Positions 35,742 through 45,317 of a stretch of 64,000 nucleotides of DNA are shown in pieces. The notes below the pieces were generated by a model. The model was not told where the DNA came from, made no database searches, and was given only the letters and a program-made list of their open reading frames with translations. This DNA comes from Sphingopyxis sp. LK2115 (GTDB taxonomy: Bacteria; Pseudomonadota; Alphaproteobacteria; Sphingomonadales; Sphingomonadaceae): assembly GCF_014595975.1 (NCBI RefSeq), contig NZ_JABWGQ010000047.1, forward strand, positions 62,001 to 126,000, given 5' to 3'. A program made the translations under genes and the position numbers. Each line of letters starts with the position of its first letter. The stretch's first letter is position 1.

Positions 35742-36855
35742 ACCGCTGGAGGGTATCCGTGTCGTCGAGCTGGCGCGGGTGCTCGCGGGGCCGTGGTGTG
35801 GTCAATTGCTCGCTGATCTCGGCGCCGAGGTGGTCAAGGTCGAACGGCCGGGCGTCGGCGACGACACGCGCGAATGGGGGCCGCCCTTCGTCGTCGGCGA
35901 CAATGGCGAAAATCTGGGGGCCGCCTATTATCACAGCTGCAACCGGGGCAAGCGGAGCGTCGCGGTCGACATCGCCACCGCCGCGGGGCAGGCCGAGGTG
36001 CGCGCGCTGCTCGCCGACGCCGATGTCGTCATCGAAAATTACAAGGTCGGCTCGCTCGTCAAATATGGGCTCGATCCGGGGCGGCTTCGCACCGATTTTC
36101 CGCGCCTCATCGTCTGTTCGATCACCGGATTCGGACAGACCGGACCCTATGCGCACCGCGCGGGTTATGATTATATCGTCCAGGCGATGAGCGGTTTCAT
36201 GTCGCTGACCGGCGAACCCGACGGGCCGCCGCAAAAGGCGGGAATCGCCTATGCCGACATCTTCACCGGCCTTTATTCGGCAGTCGCGATTCTTGCGGCG
36301 TTAAGGCGGCGTGACGTCACCGGCGACGGCGCGCATATCGACATGGCGCTGCTCGATTCGCAGGTTGCCGTCCTTGCCAACCAGGCCGCCAATTATCTTG
36401 CGAGCGGCGTCGCGCCAAAACGGATGGGCAATGCCCACGCCAATGTCGTGCCCTATCAGCTCTTTGCGACCGCCGACGGCCAGCTGGTGATCGCGGTGGG
36501 CAATGACGCGCAATATCGCAGGCTCTGCGCCATATTGGGCGTGCCCGAATGGGGCGACGATCCGCGTTTTGCCACCAATGCGGCGCGGCTGGCGAACCGC
36601 GCCGCGCTGATCCCGCTGCTCGCGGCCAGGATCGCGTCGTGGGAGGCGCAGCCCCTGTCGCTCGCGCTCGAGGCCGAAGGCGTGCCCGCGGGGCCGATCA
36701 ACGATCTCGCCCAGCTCTTCGCCGACCCGCAGGTTATCGCGCGCGGTATGCGCCTTCGCCCCGACGGCGCGGCGATCGACGGGGTGGCGAGTCCGATCGT
36801 CATCGACGGCGTGCGCATGGTCGCGGCGGGGGGTGCGCCGCCGCTGGCTGGTTAG
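35734..36855 (+). CDS. CaiB/BaiF (class III) CoA transferase, candidate glutarate CoA-transferase
   Basis: 373 residues of the family III CoA-transferase fold: [34 protein letters not shown] at the N-terminus, [16 protein letters not shown], and the catalytic Asp in [14 protein letters not shown] 35734 is the likely start, inside the gcdH stop region; a later GTG would cut the conserved opening. Coupling to gcdH suggests it makes glutaryl-CoA from glutarate, like human SUGCT (inference from context and family). Other dicarboxylates are possible. Confidence 0.85.
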   Translation: MPKPLEGIRVVELARVLAGPWCGQLLADLGAEVVKVERPGVGDDTREWGPPFVVGDNGENLGAAYYHSCNRGKRSVAVDIATAAGQAEVRALLADADVVIENYKVGSLVKYGLDPGRLRTDFPRLIVCSITGFGQTGPYAHRAGYDYIVQAMSGFMSLTGEPDGPPQKAGIAYADIFTGLYSAVAILAALRRRDVTGDGAHIDMALLDSQVAVLANQAANYLASGVAPKRMGNAHANVVPYQLFATADGQLVIAVGNDAQYRRLCAILGVPEWGDDPRFATNAARLANRAALIPLLAARIASWEAQPLSLALEAEGVPAGPINDLAQLFADPQVIARGMRLRPDGAAIDGVASPIVIDGVRMVAAGGAPPLAG

Positions 36856-36955
36856 CGGCCGTTTGGGACGGAAGAACGACGTTCGCATTCAAGGTCCGCT
36901 CGCCGCCCCTGGACTGCCACCGAACCGGGGGTTTGCGAGCCGACCGGCCGGCAGG

Positions 36956-36982
36956 AAAAAGGGGCGCCGCGGCGGGCGCCCC
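36956..36982 (-). terminator. Intrinsic terminator after the TonB-dependent receptor gene
   Basis: On the minus strand GGGGCGCC pairs with GGCGCCCC around a six-base loop (plus positions 36975-36982 and 36961-36968) and is followed by TTTTT. It lies 20 bases after the receptor stop codon. Confidence 0.85.
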
Positions 36983-37002
36983 CTTCCTGTCTTGTCCAAG
37001 GG

Positions 37003-39369
37003 TCAGAACCGGACCGTGCCGGTGACGAACAGCTGACGCGGATTGCCGTAAAAGGCGGTGACGACACCCTCGCGTCCCAGCGTCGGCGTCGGCAGGCCCG
37101 ATGCGTTCAGCACCGGGGTGCCGTCGGCGCCGACCGCAACAAATTGATAGCCCGACGTGATATACTGCTTGTCGAGGATATTCTTGCCGTGGACGCCGAG
37201 GCTGAACCGCTCGTCGGGCGCGGTCCACACGATCGACGCATCGAGCAGCGCATAGCCCTTCTGGTCAAGATAGGGGCTCGGCGTTTCAAACTGGTTGGTC
37301 TTGCTGCGATAGCTGAGTGTCGTCGACATCGAAAGATCGCCGTCCATGACGGGCATCGTCGCGCCCAGCGTGCCGGCGAGCGTCCAGCGCGGCGTGTTCT
37401 GGATTCGGCGCAGATCGGACACGTCGACGCCGTTGACGATATAGCGCTTATAGTCGCCGTCGATGAAGCCGAGGTTTCCGGTGAAGCTGAGCGACGATCC
37501 CGCGCCAGCGAAATCGCGGGCGAAGCGGGCCTGGGTTTCGAATTCGACGCCCTTGAAACTCGCCTTGGCCGCGTTCGTCGTGACCCCGGCAAAACTCTCG
37601 AACACGCCGTCGCCGTTCGCATCGACGCCGACCGAGCCCGGAATCTGGACATTCTTGTAGTCGCCATAGAATCCGGTAAGCGCGACGCGGACATTGCCGT
37701 CGAGCAGCGAACCCTTGTAGCCAATTTCGTAGCTGTCGACCGTTTCGGGATCGAACAGGAAGAAATCATAGATTTCGTCATAGCTGCGGACGCCGTCGCG
37801 GTTCGTGTCGGGCGCAATGCGTGCGTCGCCGCGCGGGTCGAAGCTCCCGCCCTTGAAGCCCTGGGCATAGGAGGCGTAGACCATGTGATCGACACTCGGC
37901 TTGAAACTGACCGATACCCGCGGGTTGAAATCGGTGAACTTTGCGCTGCCGTCGAAATTGGTGACCGTCGCGATCGGAATCGCGGTGCCGCCGAAAATGG
38001 GGGACGTGCCGCCGATCTTGGTCTGGCGCAGGATGCGCGAACGGCGCTTGTCGCTGGTGTAGCGGCCCCCCGCCGACAGGCTGAGCTGATCGGTGATGTC
38101 GAAGGTGAAGTCGCCAAAGACCGACCAGGTGCGCGTCGTCACGTCGCCCGAGGTGAAGGCGTTGAGTCCCGGCAGGCCAAGCAAAGCGCCGGTGGTGCCG
38201 AGAATGACGTCGAAGTCGGTCGTCGAATTGGCGTCGAGATAATAAAAGCCGACGAGGCCGTTCAGCCGGTCGCCTTCATAGAGAAGCTGGAACTCCTGGC
38301 TGAGTTGCTCGTTGCGGTAGACCGCCGGCACATCGACATCGACCGCGGGCAGGCTGTCGAAATCGATCGGCGTGAAGCTGGAATCCTTGCGCCATGCGCT
38401 GATCGAGCGGAAGGTGAACGCGTCGCTGAAGTCGACATTCACGCTCATCGCCAGCCCATAAGCCTCGACGTCCTGATCGGGATTGTTGAGCCCGGCGCGC
38501 GTGTCATAGACGTCGTCGAGCACGGGGGCCCCCGACAACAGGCCGGGGATCAGGCGATGGCCGTTGCGCGGGTCCGACTTGTCGCGCGTATAGTCGCCGC
38601 TGATGCGGATGAAGACGGGTTCGCCATGGCCGCCGAACTCGACGCTGCCGCGCCCGGCCCAGACGTCCTTGCTGTAATTTTCGACGCCCGGAAGGTTGCG
38701 GTTGTCGCCGAAGCCGCCGCGCGACAGACGCGCGCCCGACAGGCCGACGCGCAGAAGGTCGCTGACGGGTGCGCTGGCGGTGACGACCAGATCGGCCTGG
38801 TCATAGGTGCCGTAGCTGGCGCGGGCCTTGAGGCTCGGTTCCTGCGGCAGCCGCCTCGTCACATATTTGATCGCGCCGCCGATGGTGTTGCGTCCGTAAA
38901 GGGTGCCCTGCGGCCCGCGCAGAACTTCGACGCGTTCGACATCATAGATGTCGATAACCGCCGCCTGCGGGCGGTTCAGATAAACGTCGTCGAGATAGAT
39001 GCCCACGCCCGATTCGAAGCCCGACACGGGATCCTGCTGGCCGACCCCGCGGATGAAGGCGGTCAGGGTCGAATTGGTCCCGCGCGAGTTTTCGAGCGTA
39101 ACGTTCGGCGCCTGATTCTGAACGTCGGTAATGTCGATCGCGCCCGCGGCTTCGAGCGCTGCGCCCGAAATGGCGGTGACGGCGACCGGAACGTCGATCA
39201 GCCGTTCGTCGCGGCGGCGGGCGGTGACGATGATGTCATCATCGCCGCTGTCCTCGACCGCGAGCGCGGCCCCGGCGTCCTGCGCCACGGCGGCGGGGGC
39301 AAGGCCGAGCATCGACAGCGTGCTCGAGGCGAGAATGGCGCGGCGCAGCGTGCGAGCGAAAGGACGCAT
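37003..39369 (-). CDS. TonB-dependent outer-membrane receptor
   Basis: A 788-residue receptor. A signal peptide ends near AAVAQ. The TonB box-like DDIIVTARRR and the plug domain follow (VPVAVTAISGAALEAAG, FIRGVGQQDP, DVYLNRPQAAVIDIYDVERVEVLRGPQGTLYGRNTIGGAI). The remainder is a 22-strand barrel ending in the aromatic VTGTVRF. It takes up an unknown ligand using TonB energy; the plug resembles sphingomonad receptors often annotated for sugars or aromatic compounds rather than a clear siderophore type. ATG 39369 has GGGAGA upstream. A divergent TetR gene and a 16-base palindrome lie beside it, and a strong terminator ends it. Confidence 0.93.
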   Translation of the reverse strand: MRPFARTLRRAILASSTLSMLGLAPAAVAQDAGAALAVEDSGDDDIIVTARRRDERLIDVPVAVTAISGAALEAAGAIDITDVQNQAPNVTLENSRGTNSTLTAFIRGVGQQDPVSGFESGVGIYLDDVYLNRPQAAVIDIYDVERVEVLRGPQGTLYGRNTIGGAIKYVTRRLPQEPSLKARASYGTYDQADLVVTASAPVSDLLRVGLSGARLSRGGFGDNRNLPGVENYSKDVWAGRGSVEFGGHGEPVFIRISGDYTRDKSDPRNGHRLIPGLLSGAPVLDDVYDTRAGLNNPDQDVEAYGLAMSVNVDFSDAFTFRSISAWRKDSSFTPIDFDSLPAVDVDVPAVYRNEQLSQEFQLLYEGDRLNGLVGFYYLDANSTTDFDVILGTTGALLGLPGLNAFTSGDVTTRTWSVFGDFTFDITDQLSLSAGGRYTSDKRRSRILRQTKIGGTSPIFGGTAIPIATVTNFDGSAKFTDFNPRVSVSFKPSVDHMVYASYAQGFKGGSFDPRGDARIAPDTNRDGVRSYDEIYDFFLFDPETVDSYEIGYKGSLLDGNVRVALTGFYGDYKNVQIPGSVGVDANGDGVFESFAGVTTNAAKASFKGVEFETQARFARDFAGAGSSLSFTGNLGFIDGDYKRYIVNGVDVSDLRRIQNTPRWTLAGTLGATMPVMDGDLSMSTTLSYRSKTNQFETPSPYLDQKGYALLDASIVWTAPDERFSLGVHGKNILDKQYITSGYQFVAVGADGTPVLNASGLPTPTLGREGVVTAFYGNPRQLFVTGTVRF

Positions 39370-39464
39370 GAAAGTCTCCCAATCACGGGCGGCCCCTCGC
39401 CACCCCTGCTTTCGTTGAGCCTGGAGCTTGCCAAGCCGTGCCGCAGCCAATAATGAAAGATGAA

Positions 39465-39480
39465 CCAAGTTTCAACTTGG
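39465..39480. promoter_or_regulatory. Palindromic operator candidate between receptor and TetR genes
   Basis: CCAAGTTTCAACTTGG: perfect seven-base arms with a two-base centre, placed in an AT-richer patch of the divergent 204-base gap, 96 bases from the receptor start and 94 from the TetR start. Size and symmetry suit a TetR-family dimer. Confidence 0.6.
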
Positions 39481-39573
39481 AATATGCAACGGTCGTTTTT
39501 TGCTTGCCAGTGGTGCCGAAATGCCACGATTGAGCAAAGGGCCCGGCCGAACGACGGAGAGGCGGAAGGCATT

Positions 39574-40209
39574 ATGGATCAACGGCACGCCGCAGCGGAG
39601 GATGGCGCGGGCGAAGCGCGCGACAAGACGCCGCGCACCGAACGCGGACGCCGCACCCTGCGCAAGCTGCTCGACGCCGCAGCGGTCGAGTTCGGCGAGC
39701 GCGGCTTTCACGAAGCGTCGATCAGCGCGATCACGCGCCGCGCAGGGACAGCGCTTGGCAGTTTTTACACCTATTTCGATTCGAAAGAGGAAATCTTCCA
39801 GGCGCTCGTCCGCTATATGAGCGAGCAACTGCGCGACCATGTGACGCCGCGCGTTCAGGCCGCACCCGACGAGATCAGCGCCGAACGCATCGGGCTGGAA
39901 TCCTTCCTCGGCTTTGTGCGCGAGCATAAGGAAATCTACCGCATCATCGACGAGGCCGAGTTCGTCGATTATGCGAGCTATCGAAGCCATTATGAAACGA
40001 CGGTCGAGCGCATCCGCCAGCGGCTGGAGGCAGGCGCGGTGCGCGGCGAGATTCGCGCCGACGTCGGCGAAATCCACGCCTGGGCGATCGGCGGCATGAA
40101 CGTGTTTCTGGGAATGCGCTATGGTCTGTGGAACACCGACAGCGACATATCCGAAATCGCCCGGATCGCGAATGATTTTGTGGCAAACGGGCTGAAGAAA
40201 CGGAACTGA
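39574..40209 (+). CDS. TetR/AcrR-family transcriptional regulator
   Basis: A 211-residue regulator with the TetR helix-turn-helix near the N-terminus: RKLLDAAAVEFGERGFHEASISAITRRAGTALGSFYTYFDSKEEIF. The C-terminal helical domain would bind a small ligand. ATG 39574 has GGAAGG upstream; the frame remains open back to 39460 but that part covers the operator region. Divergent arrangement suggests it represses the TonB-dependent receptor and itself. The ligand is unknown. Confidence 0.9.
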   Translation: MDQRHAAAEDGAGEARDKTPRTERGRRTLRKLLDAAAVEFGERGFHEASISAITRRAGTALGSFYTYFDSKEEIFQALVRYMSEQLRDHVTPRVQAAPDEISAERIGLESFLGFVREHKEIYRIIDEAEFVDYASYRSHYETTVERIRQRLEAGAVRGEIRADVGEIHAWAIGGMNVFLGMRYGLWNTDSDISEIARIANDFVANGLKKRN

Positions 40210-40290
40210 GGGGCTTTGGCAGCTTTGGGCGGACTGCGCCCGCGCTTGGCCGAATGGCCGCTCTGGGGCGGGTTCCCGCCCTTGCCTTAT

Positions 40291-40370
40291 TCGTCATCCC
40301 GGCGGAGGCCGGGATCTCACCCTATCGGATTGACGCACCGGCGAGATTCTTGCCTTTGCCGGGATGACGA
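40291..40370. repeat. REP-like palindromic repeat
   Basis: TCGTCATCCCGGC (40291-40303) is perfectly inverted at 40358-40370, and a smaller ATCCCGGC/GCCGGGAT hairpin is nested in the left arm. The sequence style (gtcatcccggc...gccgggat) is common between genes of sphingomonads. It lies between tetR and metW and may also act as a terminator. Confidence 0.7.
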
Positions 40371-40418
40371 TTGGATAAACGTCCACAACCGGTCGAAAGC
40401 CGTCGCGACCTGAGCGCC

Positions 40419-41006
40419 TCAACCGCGCGCGATCAGAAAGATCGCATGTTCGGCGCGCCAGCTTGCCGCGGCGTCGCTCGTCGGCTTGTCGCCTGACAGG
40501 TGCCAGGCGCGCTCCACCCCGATTTGCTTGGCGCGAACGAGGTCGCGAAAATCGCTGACGGTGACATGATGGATGTTCGGTGTTTCGTACCATGCAACCG
40601 GCAAGAGGCGTGTCACCGGCATCCGGCCGTTCCACAACAGCGCGAGCCGGACGCGCCAGTGGGCGAAATTGGGAAAGCTGACGAAGGCGCGCGGCGCGAT
40701 GCGCAGCAGTTCGTCGACGACGCGGTCGGGCCGCTCGGTCGTTTGCAGCGTCTGCGACAGGATCGCATAGTCGAACGCATTATCGGGATAATCGGCAAGG
40801 TCGCGGTTCGCGTCGCCCTGCACCACCGATTGCCCGCGCGCGATCGCCGCGGTGACATTAGCCGGGTCGATTTCCAGCCCGCGCGCGTCGACGCCCTTGG
40901 CACCAAGCGCCACCATCAGCTCGCCATCCCCGCAGCCGATATCGAGCACGCGCGCGCCGGACGGCACGGCATCGGCGATGATCGCGAGGTCGGGACGCAG
41001 CGCCAT
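40419..41006 (-). CDS. metW: Methionine biosynthesis protein MetW (SAM-methyltransferase fold)
   Basis: A 195-residue protein with the class I methyltransferase fold: VLDIGCGDGELMVAL, LEIDPANVTAAI and DFRDLVR, with the MetW pattern FDYAILSQTLQTTERPD and FPNFAHWRVRLALLWNGRMPVT. It is needed with MetX for homoserine acyltransfer in several proteobacteria. Its ATG shares one base with the metX stop, so the two are coupled. Confidence 0.93.
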   Translation of the reverse strand: MALRPDLAIIADAVPSGARVLDIGCGDGELMVALGAKGVDARGLEIDPANVTAAIARGQSVVQGDANRDLADYPDNAFDYAILSQTLQTTERPDRVVDELLRIAPRAFVSFPNFAHWRVRLALLWNGRMPVTRLLPVAWYETPNIHHVTVSDFRDLVRAKQIGVERAWHLSGDKPTSDAAASWRAEHAIFLIARG

Positions 41007-42127
41007 CAGCGGCCGGTCCCCAGCGCGCCCGCCACGATCCGGTCGAGCGCAGGCACGTCGAGGAGGAAACTGTCGTGGCCGAAGGGCGCCGACAGTTCGA
41101 CGAAGCTCGCCGCCGCGCCGACGCTCTGCAGCGCCTGGACGATGCGCCGTGATTCGGCGGTCGGGTAAAGCCAGTCGGTGTCGAAGCTGACGAGCGTGAA
41201 GCGCACATCCCTTGCCCTGGCGAATGCGCCGGCCAGGCGGCCGTCGTGCGGTTCGGCAAGATCGAAATAATCCATCGCGCGGGTGATATAGAGATAGGCG
41301 TTGGCGTCGAACCGGTCGGTGAAGGCAAGCCCTTGGTGCCGCAAATAGGATTCGACCTGAAAATCGGCGTCGAAGCCGAAGCTCTTTATATCGCGCGCCT
41401 GCAGCCGACGGCCGAACTTTTCGGTCAGCCCCGCTTCGGACAAATAGGTGATGTGCGCCGCCATGCGCGCCACCGCGAGCCCCTTGGTGGGCGCGCGCGC
41501 GCTGCCATAATATTGGCCGTCCTGCCAGTCGGGATCGGCCATGATCGCCTGCCGCCCGACTTCGTGGAACGCGATATTCTGTGCCGAATGGCGCGCCGCG
41601 CTGGCGATGACGATCGCCGCGGCGAGGCGTTCGGGATAGGCTGCCGCCCAGGCGAGCGCCTGCATCCCGCCCATCGATCCGCCGACGACCGCGTGCAGCC
41701 GTTCGATGCCGAGATGATCGAGCAGCATCGCCTGCGCGCGGACCATGTCGGCGATGGTTATGACCGGAAAGGCCATGCCGAGCGGCGCGCCGGTCGCGGG
41801 GTCGGGGGTCGCCGGGCCGCTCGACCCCATGCAGCTGCCCAGGACATTGGCGCAGACGACGTGAAAGCGGTCGGTGTCGATCGGCTTGCCGGGACCGACC
41901 ATGCGCGCCCACCAGCCGGGTTTGCCCGTCGCGGGATGGTCGCTAGCGACATATTGGTCGCCGGTGAGCGCATGGCAGACGAGCACCGCGTTCGACCTGT
42001 CGGCGTTGAGCGCGCCATAGCTTTGCCAGGCGATCGTCACCGACGGCAGCCGATGGCCGCTGTCGAGCGGCAGCGGCGCCTCGATCGTCACGCTCTGATG
42101 CTGGATTTCGTGCAGCCGGCTCGCCAT
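41006..42127 (-). CDS. metX: Homoserine O-acetyltransferase MetX
   Basis: Activates homoserine with acetyl-CoA (or succinyl-CoA in some members) for methionine synthesis. The 373-residue alpha/beta hydrolase has HALTGDQYV, the oxyanion/nucleophile segment [12 protein letters not shown] with Ser151, [11 protein letters not shown] with the acidic triad member, and the C-terminal GHDSFLLD histidine. Whether it prefers acetyl- or succinyl-CoA cannot be told reliably. It is upstream of and overlaps metW. Confidence 0.95.
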   Translation of the reverse strand: MASRLHEIQHQSVTIEAPLPLDSGHRLPSVTIAWQSYGALNADRSNAVLVCHALTGDQYVASDHPATGKPGWWARMVGPGKPIDTDRFHVVCANVLGSCMGSSGPATPDPATGAPLGMAFPVITIADMVRAQAMLLDHLGIERLHAVVGGSMGGMQALAWAAAYPERLAAAIVIASAARHSAQNIAFHEVGRQAIMADPDWQDGQYYGSARAPTKGLAVARMAAHITYLSEAGLTEKFGRRLQARDIKSFGFDADFQVESYLRHQGLAFTDRFDANAYLYITRAMDYFDLAEPHDGRLAGAFARARDVRFTLVSFDTDWLYPTAESRRIVQALQSVGAAASFVELSAPFGHDSFLLDVPALDRIVAGALGTGR

Positions 42128-42444
42128 GGGAAGGCGGGGCTAAGCGGGCAAGGGGGGCATGTCAACGATGCGCGCGCGCAGAGCCGGGGCTGGATTATTC
42201 GCGCAGCGACACCGAGCCGCCAGGGATTTGATTCACGCGGCGACGCGGAGAAATGAAGCCAGCCGCGAAGCGGCCGTCGATCCGCGGCTTCCCGCACCAC
42301 CGCAGCATGGCCGGAAAAGGGGCCATTCGGCGCCGGACAATGCCCTCCGCGTGGGTCTTTTTCGTTCCTCTTCGCGCTCCGCGCCTCTGCGCGAATCCCA
42401 TCAACAAACTGGACTTGGCGGCCTTAGCCGTTAAACGGCGCGGC
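42128..42444. other. Intergenic region before hisC, contains a dispersed repeat
   Basis: A 317-base divergent gap between metX and hisC with no gene seen. It contains repeat copy B (42230-42279) and a C/T-rich palindromic stretch around 42350-42400. Promoters for both flanking operons must lie here, but no clear hexamers stand out. Confidence 0.5.
42230..42279 (+). repeat. Dispersed intergenic repeat, copy B
   Basis: Starts GATTCACGCGGCGACGCGG and runs into GCCGCGAAGCGGC. Same order of elements as copy A (31829-31886, opposite strand), with a shorter centre. Confidence 0.5.
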
Positions 42445-43560
42445 ATGACCGACGCGACCCCAACCCTTATGCCAAAGCCGTGGATCAGCGGCATCGCCCC
42501 CTATGTGCCCGGCAAGTCGGCGGGAGCCGACGGCCGCCCGCTCATCAAGCTGAGCGCGAACGAAAATCCGCTCGGCACGGGAGACAAGGCGCGCGCGGCC
42601 TTTGCCGCGGTGCAGGCGGCGCCCGACGCGCTGTCGCGCTATCCCGATCCCGGGTCGGTCGCGTTGCGCGCGGCGATCGCCGCCAAATATGGGCTCGATC
42701 CCGACCGGGTGATCTGTGGCAACGGGTCGGACGAGCTGCTCCACCTGGCGGCGGGGGCCTATGCCGGCGCGGGCGACGAGATCCTCTATGTCCGCTACGG
42801 CTTTGCCGTTTACGAAATCGCCGCGCGGCGGGTCGGCGCGGTGCCCGTCGAGGCCGACGACCGCGATTTTGCCACCGACGTCGACGCGCTGCTCGCCGCG
42901 GTGACCGACAAGACGCGCGTGGTCTATCTCGCCAATCCCAACAATCCGACGGGAACGCTTGCGACGCGCGACGAGGTGGCGCGCATTCATGCCGGGCTGC
43001 CCAGGGACGCGCTGTTCGTGATCGACCAGGCCTATGCCGAATATCTGACGCCGGATCAGGACGACGGCGGGCTCGACCTGGCAAGGACGCAGCCCAACGT
43101 CTTTGTCACGCGCACCTTTTCAAAGATCCACGGCCTTGCCGCCGAACGCATCGGATGGGGCTATGCGTCCAGCGACGTGATTGCGGCGCTGCACCGTATC
43201 CGCTTGCCCTTCAACGTCACTCGCGCGGGGCAGGCGGCGGCGGTCGCGGCGCTCGGCGACGATGATTTCGTGAACCGCAGCCGCGAGCATAATGCCCGCT
43301 GGCGCGCCTGGCTGGCGCAGGAGCTGGAGAGCCTTGGCAACCATGGCGTGCGCGTCATCCCGTCGGCGACCAATTTCCTGCTCGTGCTGTTCGAGGGCCA
43401 GGTGAGCGCCGAGACCGTCTATCATCGGCTGATGGATGCCGGTTATATCGTTCGCTGGCTGCCCGGACAGGGGATTCCGCAGGCGCTGCGCATGACGATC
43501 GGCACCGAGGACGAGACGCGCGGTCTGGCGGCGGCGATCCGCGCCGCGCTCGCCGGCTGA
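42445..43560 (+). CDS. hisC: Histidinol-phosphate aminotransferase
   Basis: A PLP aminotransferase of 371 residues converting imidazole-acetol phosphate to histidinol phosphate; in alphaproteobacteria it often also serves tyrosine and phenylalanine synthesis. Key segments are [29 protein letters not shown], the PLP-lysine (Lys227) in [18 protein letters not shown], and [18 protein letters not shown]. Its stop overlaps the prephenate dehydrogenase start (TGATG), supporting the dual aromatic role. Confidence 0.95.
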   Translation: MTDATPTLMPKPWISGIAPYVPGKSAGADGRPLIKLSANENPLGTGDKARAAFAAVQAAPDALSRYPDPGSVALRAAIAAKYGLDPDRVICGNGSDELLHLAAGAYAGAGDEILYVRYGFAVYEIAARRVGAVPVEADDRDFATDVDALLAAVTDKTRVVYLANPNNPTGTLATRDEVARIHAGLPRDALFVIDQAYAEYLTPDQDDGGLDLARTQPNVFVTRTFSKIHGLAAERIGWGYASSDVIAALHRIRLPFNVTRAGQAAAVAALGDDDFVNRSREHNARWRAWLAQELESLGNHGVRVIPSATNFLLVLFEGQVSAETVYHRLMDAGYIVRWLPGQGIPQALRMTIGTEDETRGLAAAIRAALAG

Positions 43561-44474
43561 TGCCTGCAACGTCGCGCGTCGCGCGCGTCGCGATCGTCGG
43601 ACTGGGCCTGATCGGGTCATCCATCGCGCGCGCCGTGTCGGCGCGGCTGCCCGGCGTTGCGGTGACGGGCTATGACGCGAAGGATTCGGTGCGCGCCGAA
43701 GCGCGGGCGCTGGGGCTTTGCGACATGATCGCCGACGACCCGGCGGATGCCGTCGCCGATGCCGATCTTGTCGTGCTTGCGGTGCCCGTCGGACGGATGG
43801 CCGAAGCGGCGGCGGCGATCGCGCCGGGGCTGAAACCGCAAGCGATCATCTCTGACGTAGGATCGTCGAAGGCGGGGGTCGCCGCCGCGCTCGCCAAAGC
43901 CTTGCCCGATCATGCCGTCATTCCGGCACACCCCGTCGCGGGGACCGAAAACAGTGGGCCCGCCGCGGGTTTTGCGACGCTGTTCGAGGGGCGCTGGTGC
44001 ATCGTGACCCCGCTTGCGAGCGCGCCGCAGGATGCCGTGACGGCCGTGACGTCATTCTGGGAGGCGCTCGGCGCGCGGGTCGAGACGATGGACGCGGCGC
44101 ATCACGACATGGTGCTCGCGGTGACGAGCCACCTGCCGCACCTCATCGCTTACACGATCGTCGGCACCGCGAGCGAGCTTGAGGAAGTCACCGAGAGCGA
44201 GGTCATCAAATATTCCGCAGGCGGTTTTCGCGATTTCACGCGCATCGCGGCGAGCGACCCGGTAATGTGGCGCGACGTCTTCCTTGCCAACAAGGACGCC
44301 GTGCTCGCAACGCTCCAGCGCTTCAACGAGGATCTGACCGTGCTGCAACAGGCGATCCGCCGCGGCGACGGCGCGCGGCTGGAGGAATGGTTCACGCGCA
44401 CGCGCGCGATCCGGCGCTCGATCATCGAACAGGGACAGGATGATGCGGCGCCCGATTTCGGGCGCAGGCATTAG
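43560..44474 (+). CDS. tyrC: Prephenate/arogenate dehydrogenase
   Basis: Oxidatively decarboxylates prephenate (or arogenate) on the way to tyrosine. The 304 residues open with the NAD-binding VAIVGLGLIGSSIARAV, then VVLAVPVG, IISDVGSSKAGV, PAHPVAGTENSGP and SHLPHLIAYTIVG, all family landmarks. Translationally coupled to hisC. Substrate choice between prephenate and arogenate is not visible in the sequence, so the symbol is provisional. Confidence 0.93.
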   Translation: MPATSRVARVAIVGLGLIGSSIARAVSARLPGVAVTGYDAKDSVRAEARALGLCDMIADDPADAVADADLVVLAVPVGRMAEAAAAIAPGLKPQAIISDVGSSKAGVAAALAKALPDHAVIPAHPVAGTENSGPAAGFATLFEGRWCIVTPLASAPQDAVTAVTSFWEALGARVETMDAAHHDMVLAVTSHLPHLIAYTIVGTASELEEVTESEVIKYSAGGFRDFTRIAASDPVMWRDVFLANKDAVLATLQRFNEDLTVLQQAIRRGDGARLEEWFTRTRAIRRSIIEQGQDDAAPDFGRRH

Positions 44475-44575
44475 GCGGCAAAAGGCCCGGAATCCGTTCG
44501 TATCGCGCGAAGTCGAGACAGGTTTGCACCGCCCGACCCGTCGCGCGCCCTGACCGCGCTCGGCGCAAACGGGAT

Positions 44576-45307
44576 TCAGGGGGCGGCATTGCCTTCCAGC
44601 AACGCCTCGGCCGGGTTCAGCGCATTGATTGCTGCCCGCACGCGCGCTTCGGCCTCGTCGCGCGGCAGGCCGGGGGGGACGGTTTCGCCGACGCGATAGG
44701 TGATCGTGCCGGGCCATTTGACCCAGCGCCGCGGCGGATAGGCGATGCCGCTGTTCACCGCGACGGGGATGACCGGCACGCCGAGCAGGCGGTACATGCC
44801 CGCGAAACCGGGGCGCAGCGCGGGCGCCTGCCCGTGCGGCACGCGCGTGCCCTCGGCGAAGAGGACGAGCGGACGACCGCTGGCGAGCGCGGCCTTCGCC
44901 GCGCCGAGCATCGCGCGCATCGCCTTGCCGCCGCCGTCGCGGTCAACGGGAATCAGCCCGTAGAAATGCGCTGCCTGGCCCCAGACCGGGATCGAAAACA
45001 GCTCTTCTTTCGCGAACACCGCAGGATGGCGGAAGAGCAGCGGCTGCTCGATCGTCTCGAACGCGCTTTCATGCTTGAAAACGTAAAGCACCGGACTGTC
45101 GGGCATCTCGCCCTCCACGGCGATCCGCTGGCCGAGCACGAAACGGCAGAGCAGCCGGTGAAAGCGCGCCCAGACGCGCACGAAGGCGATCGTCGCGCGG
45201 TGCGAGATCGGCAGTGCGACGACCGCGCCGATCGACGCGACGCTGCTCATCAGGACGAACAGCAGCCAGAAGATGATCGAGCGGCAAAGGGCGAGGGCGG
45301 TGCGCAC
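44576..45307 (-). CDS. plsC: 1-acyl-sn-glycerol-3-phosphate acyltransferase
   Basis: Adds the second acyl chain to make phosphatidic acid. A 243-residue membrane-associated enzyme with an N-terminal hydrophobic helix, the acyltransferase motif H79-x4-E84 (HESAFE; the commoner form is H-x4-D) and FAEGTR, followed by VPVIPVAVNSG. Variants with a glutamate are usual in alphaproteobacterial PlsC as I recall them. It ends the ftsE-ftsX-ydcF-plsC run. Confidence 0.9.
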   Translation of the reverse strand: MRTALALCRSIIFWLLFVLMSSVASIGAVVALPISHRATIAFVRVWARFHRLLCRFVLGQRIAVEGEMPDSPVLYVFKHESAFETIEQPLLFRHPAVFAKEELFSIPVWGQAAHFYGLIPVDRDGGGKAMRAMLGAAKAALASGRPLVLFAEGTRVPHGQAPALRPGFAGMYRLLGVPVIPVAVNSGIAYPPRRWVKWPGTITYRVGETVPPGLPRDEAEARVRAAINALNPAEALLEGNAAP

Positions 45308-45317
45308 GGCGGGGCGT

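Noticed and set aside
37144-39453. 769-codon open frame antisense to the TonB-dependent receptor
   Set aside because: Shadow frame; the receptor has signal peptide, plug and C-terminal aromatic residue.
40291-40370. CRISPR-like or transposon-end interpretation of the palindrome
   Set aside because: There is a single unit, no regularly spaced repeats or spacers, and no transposase.
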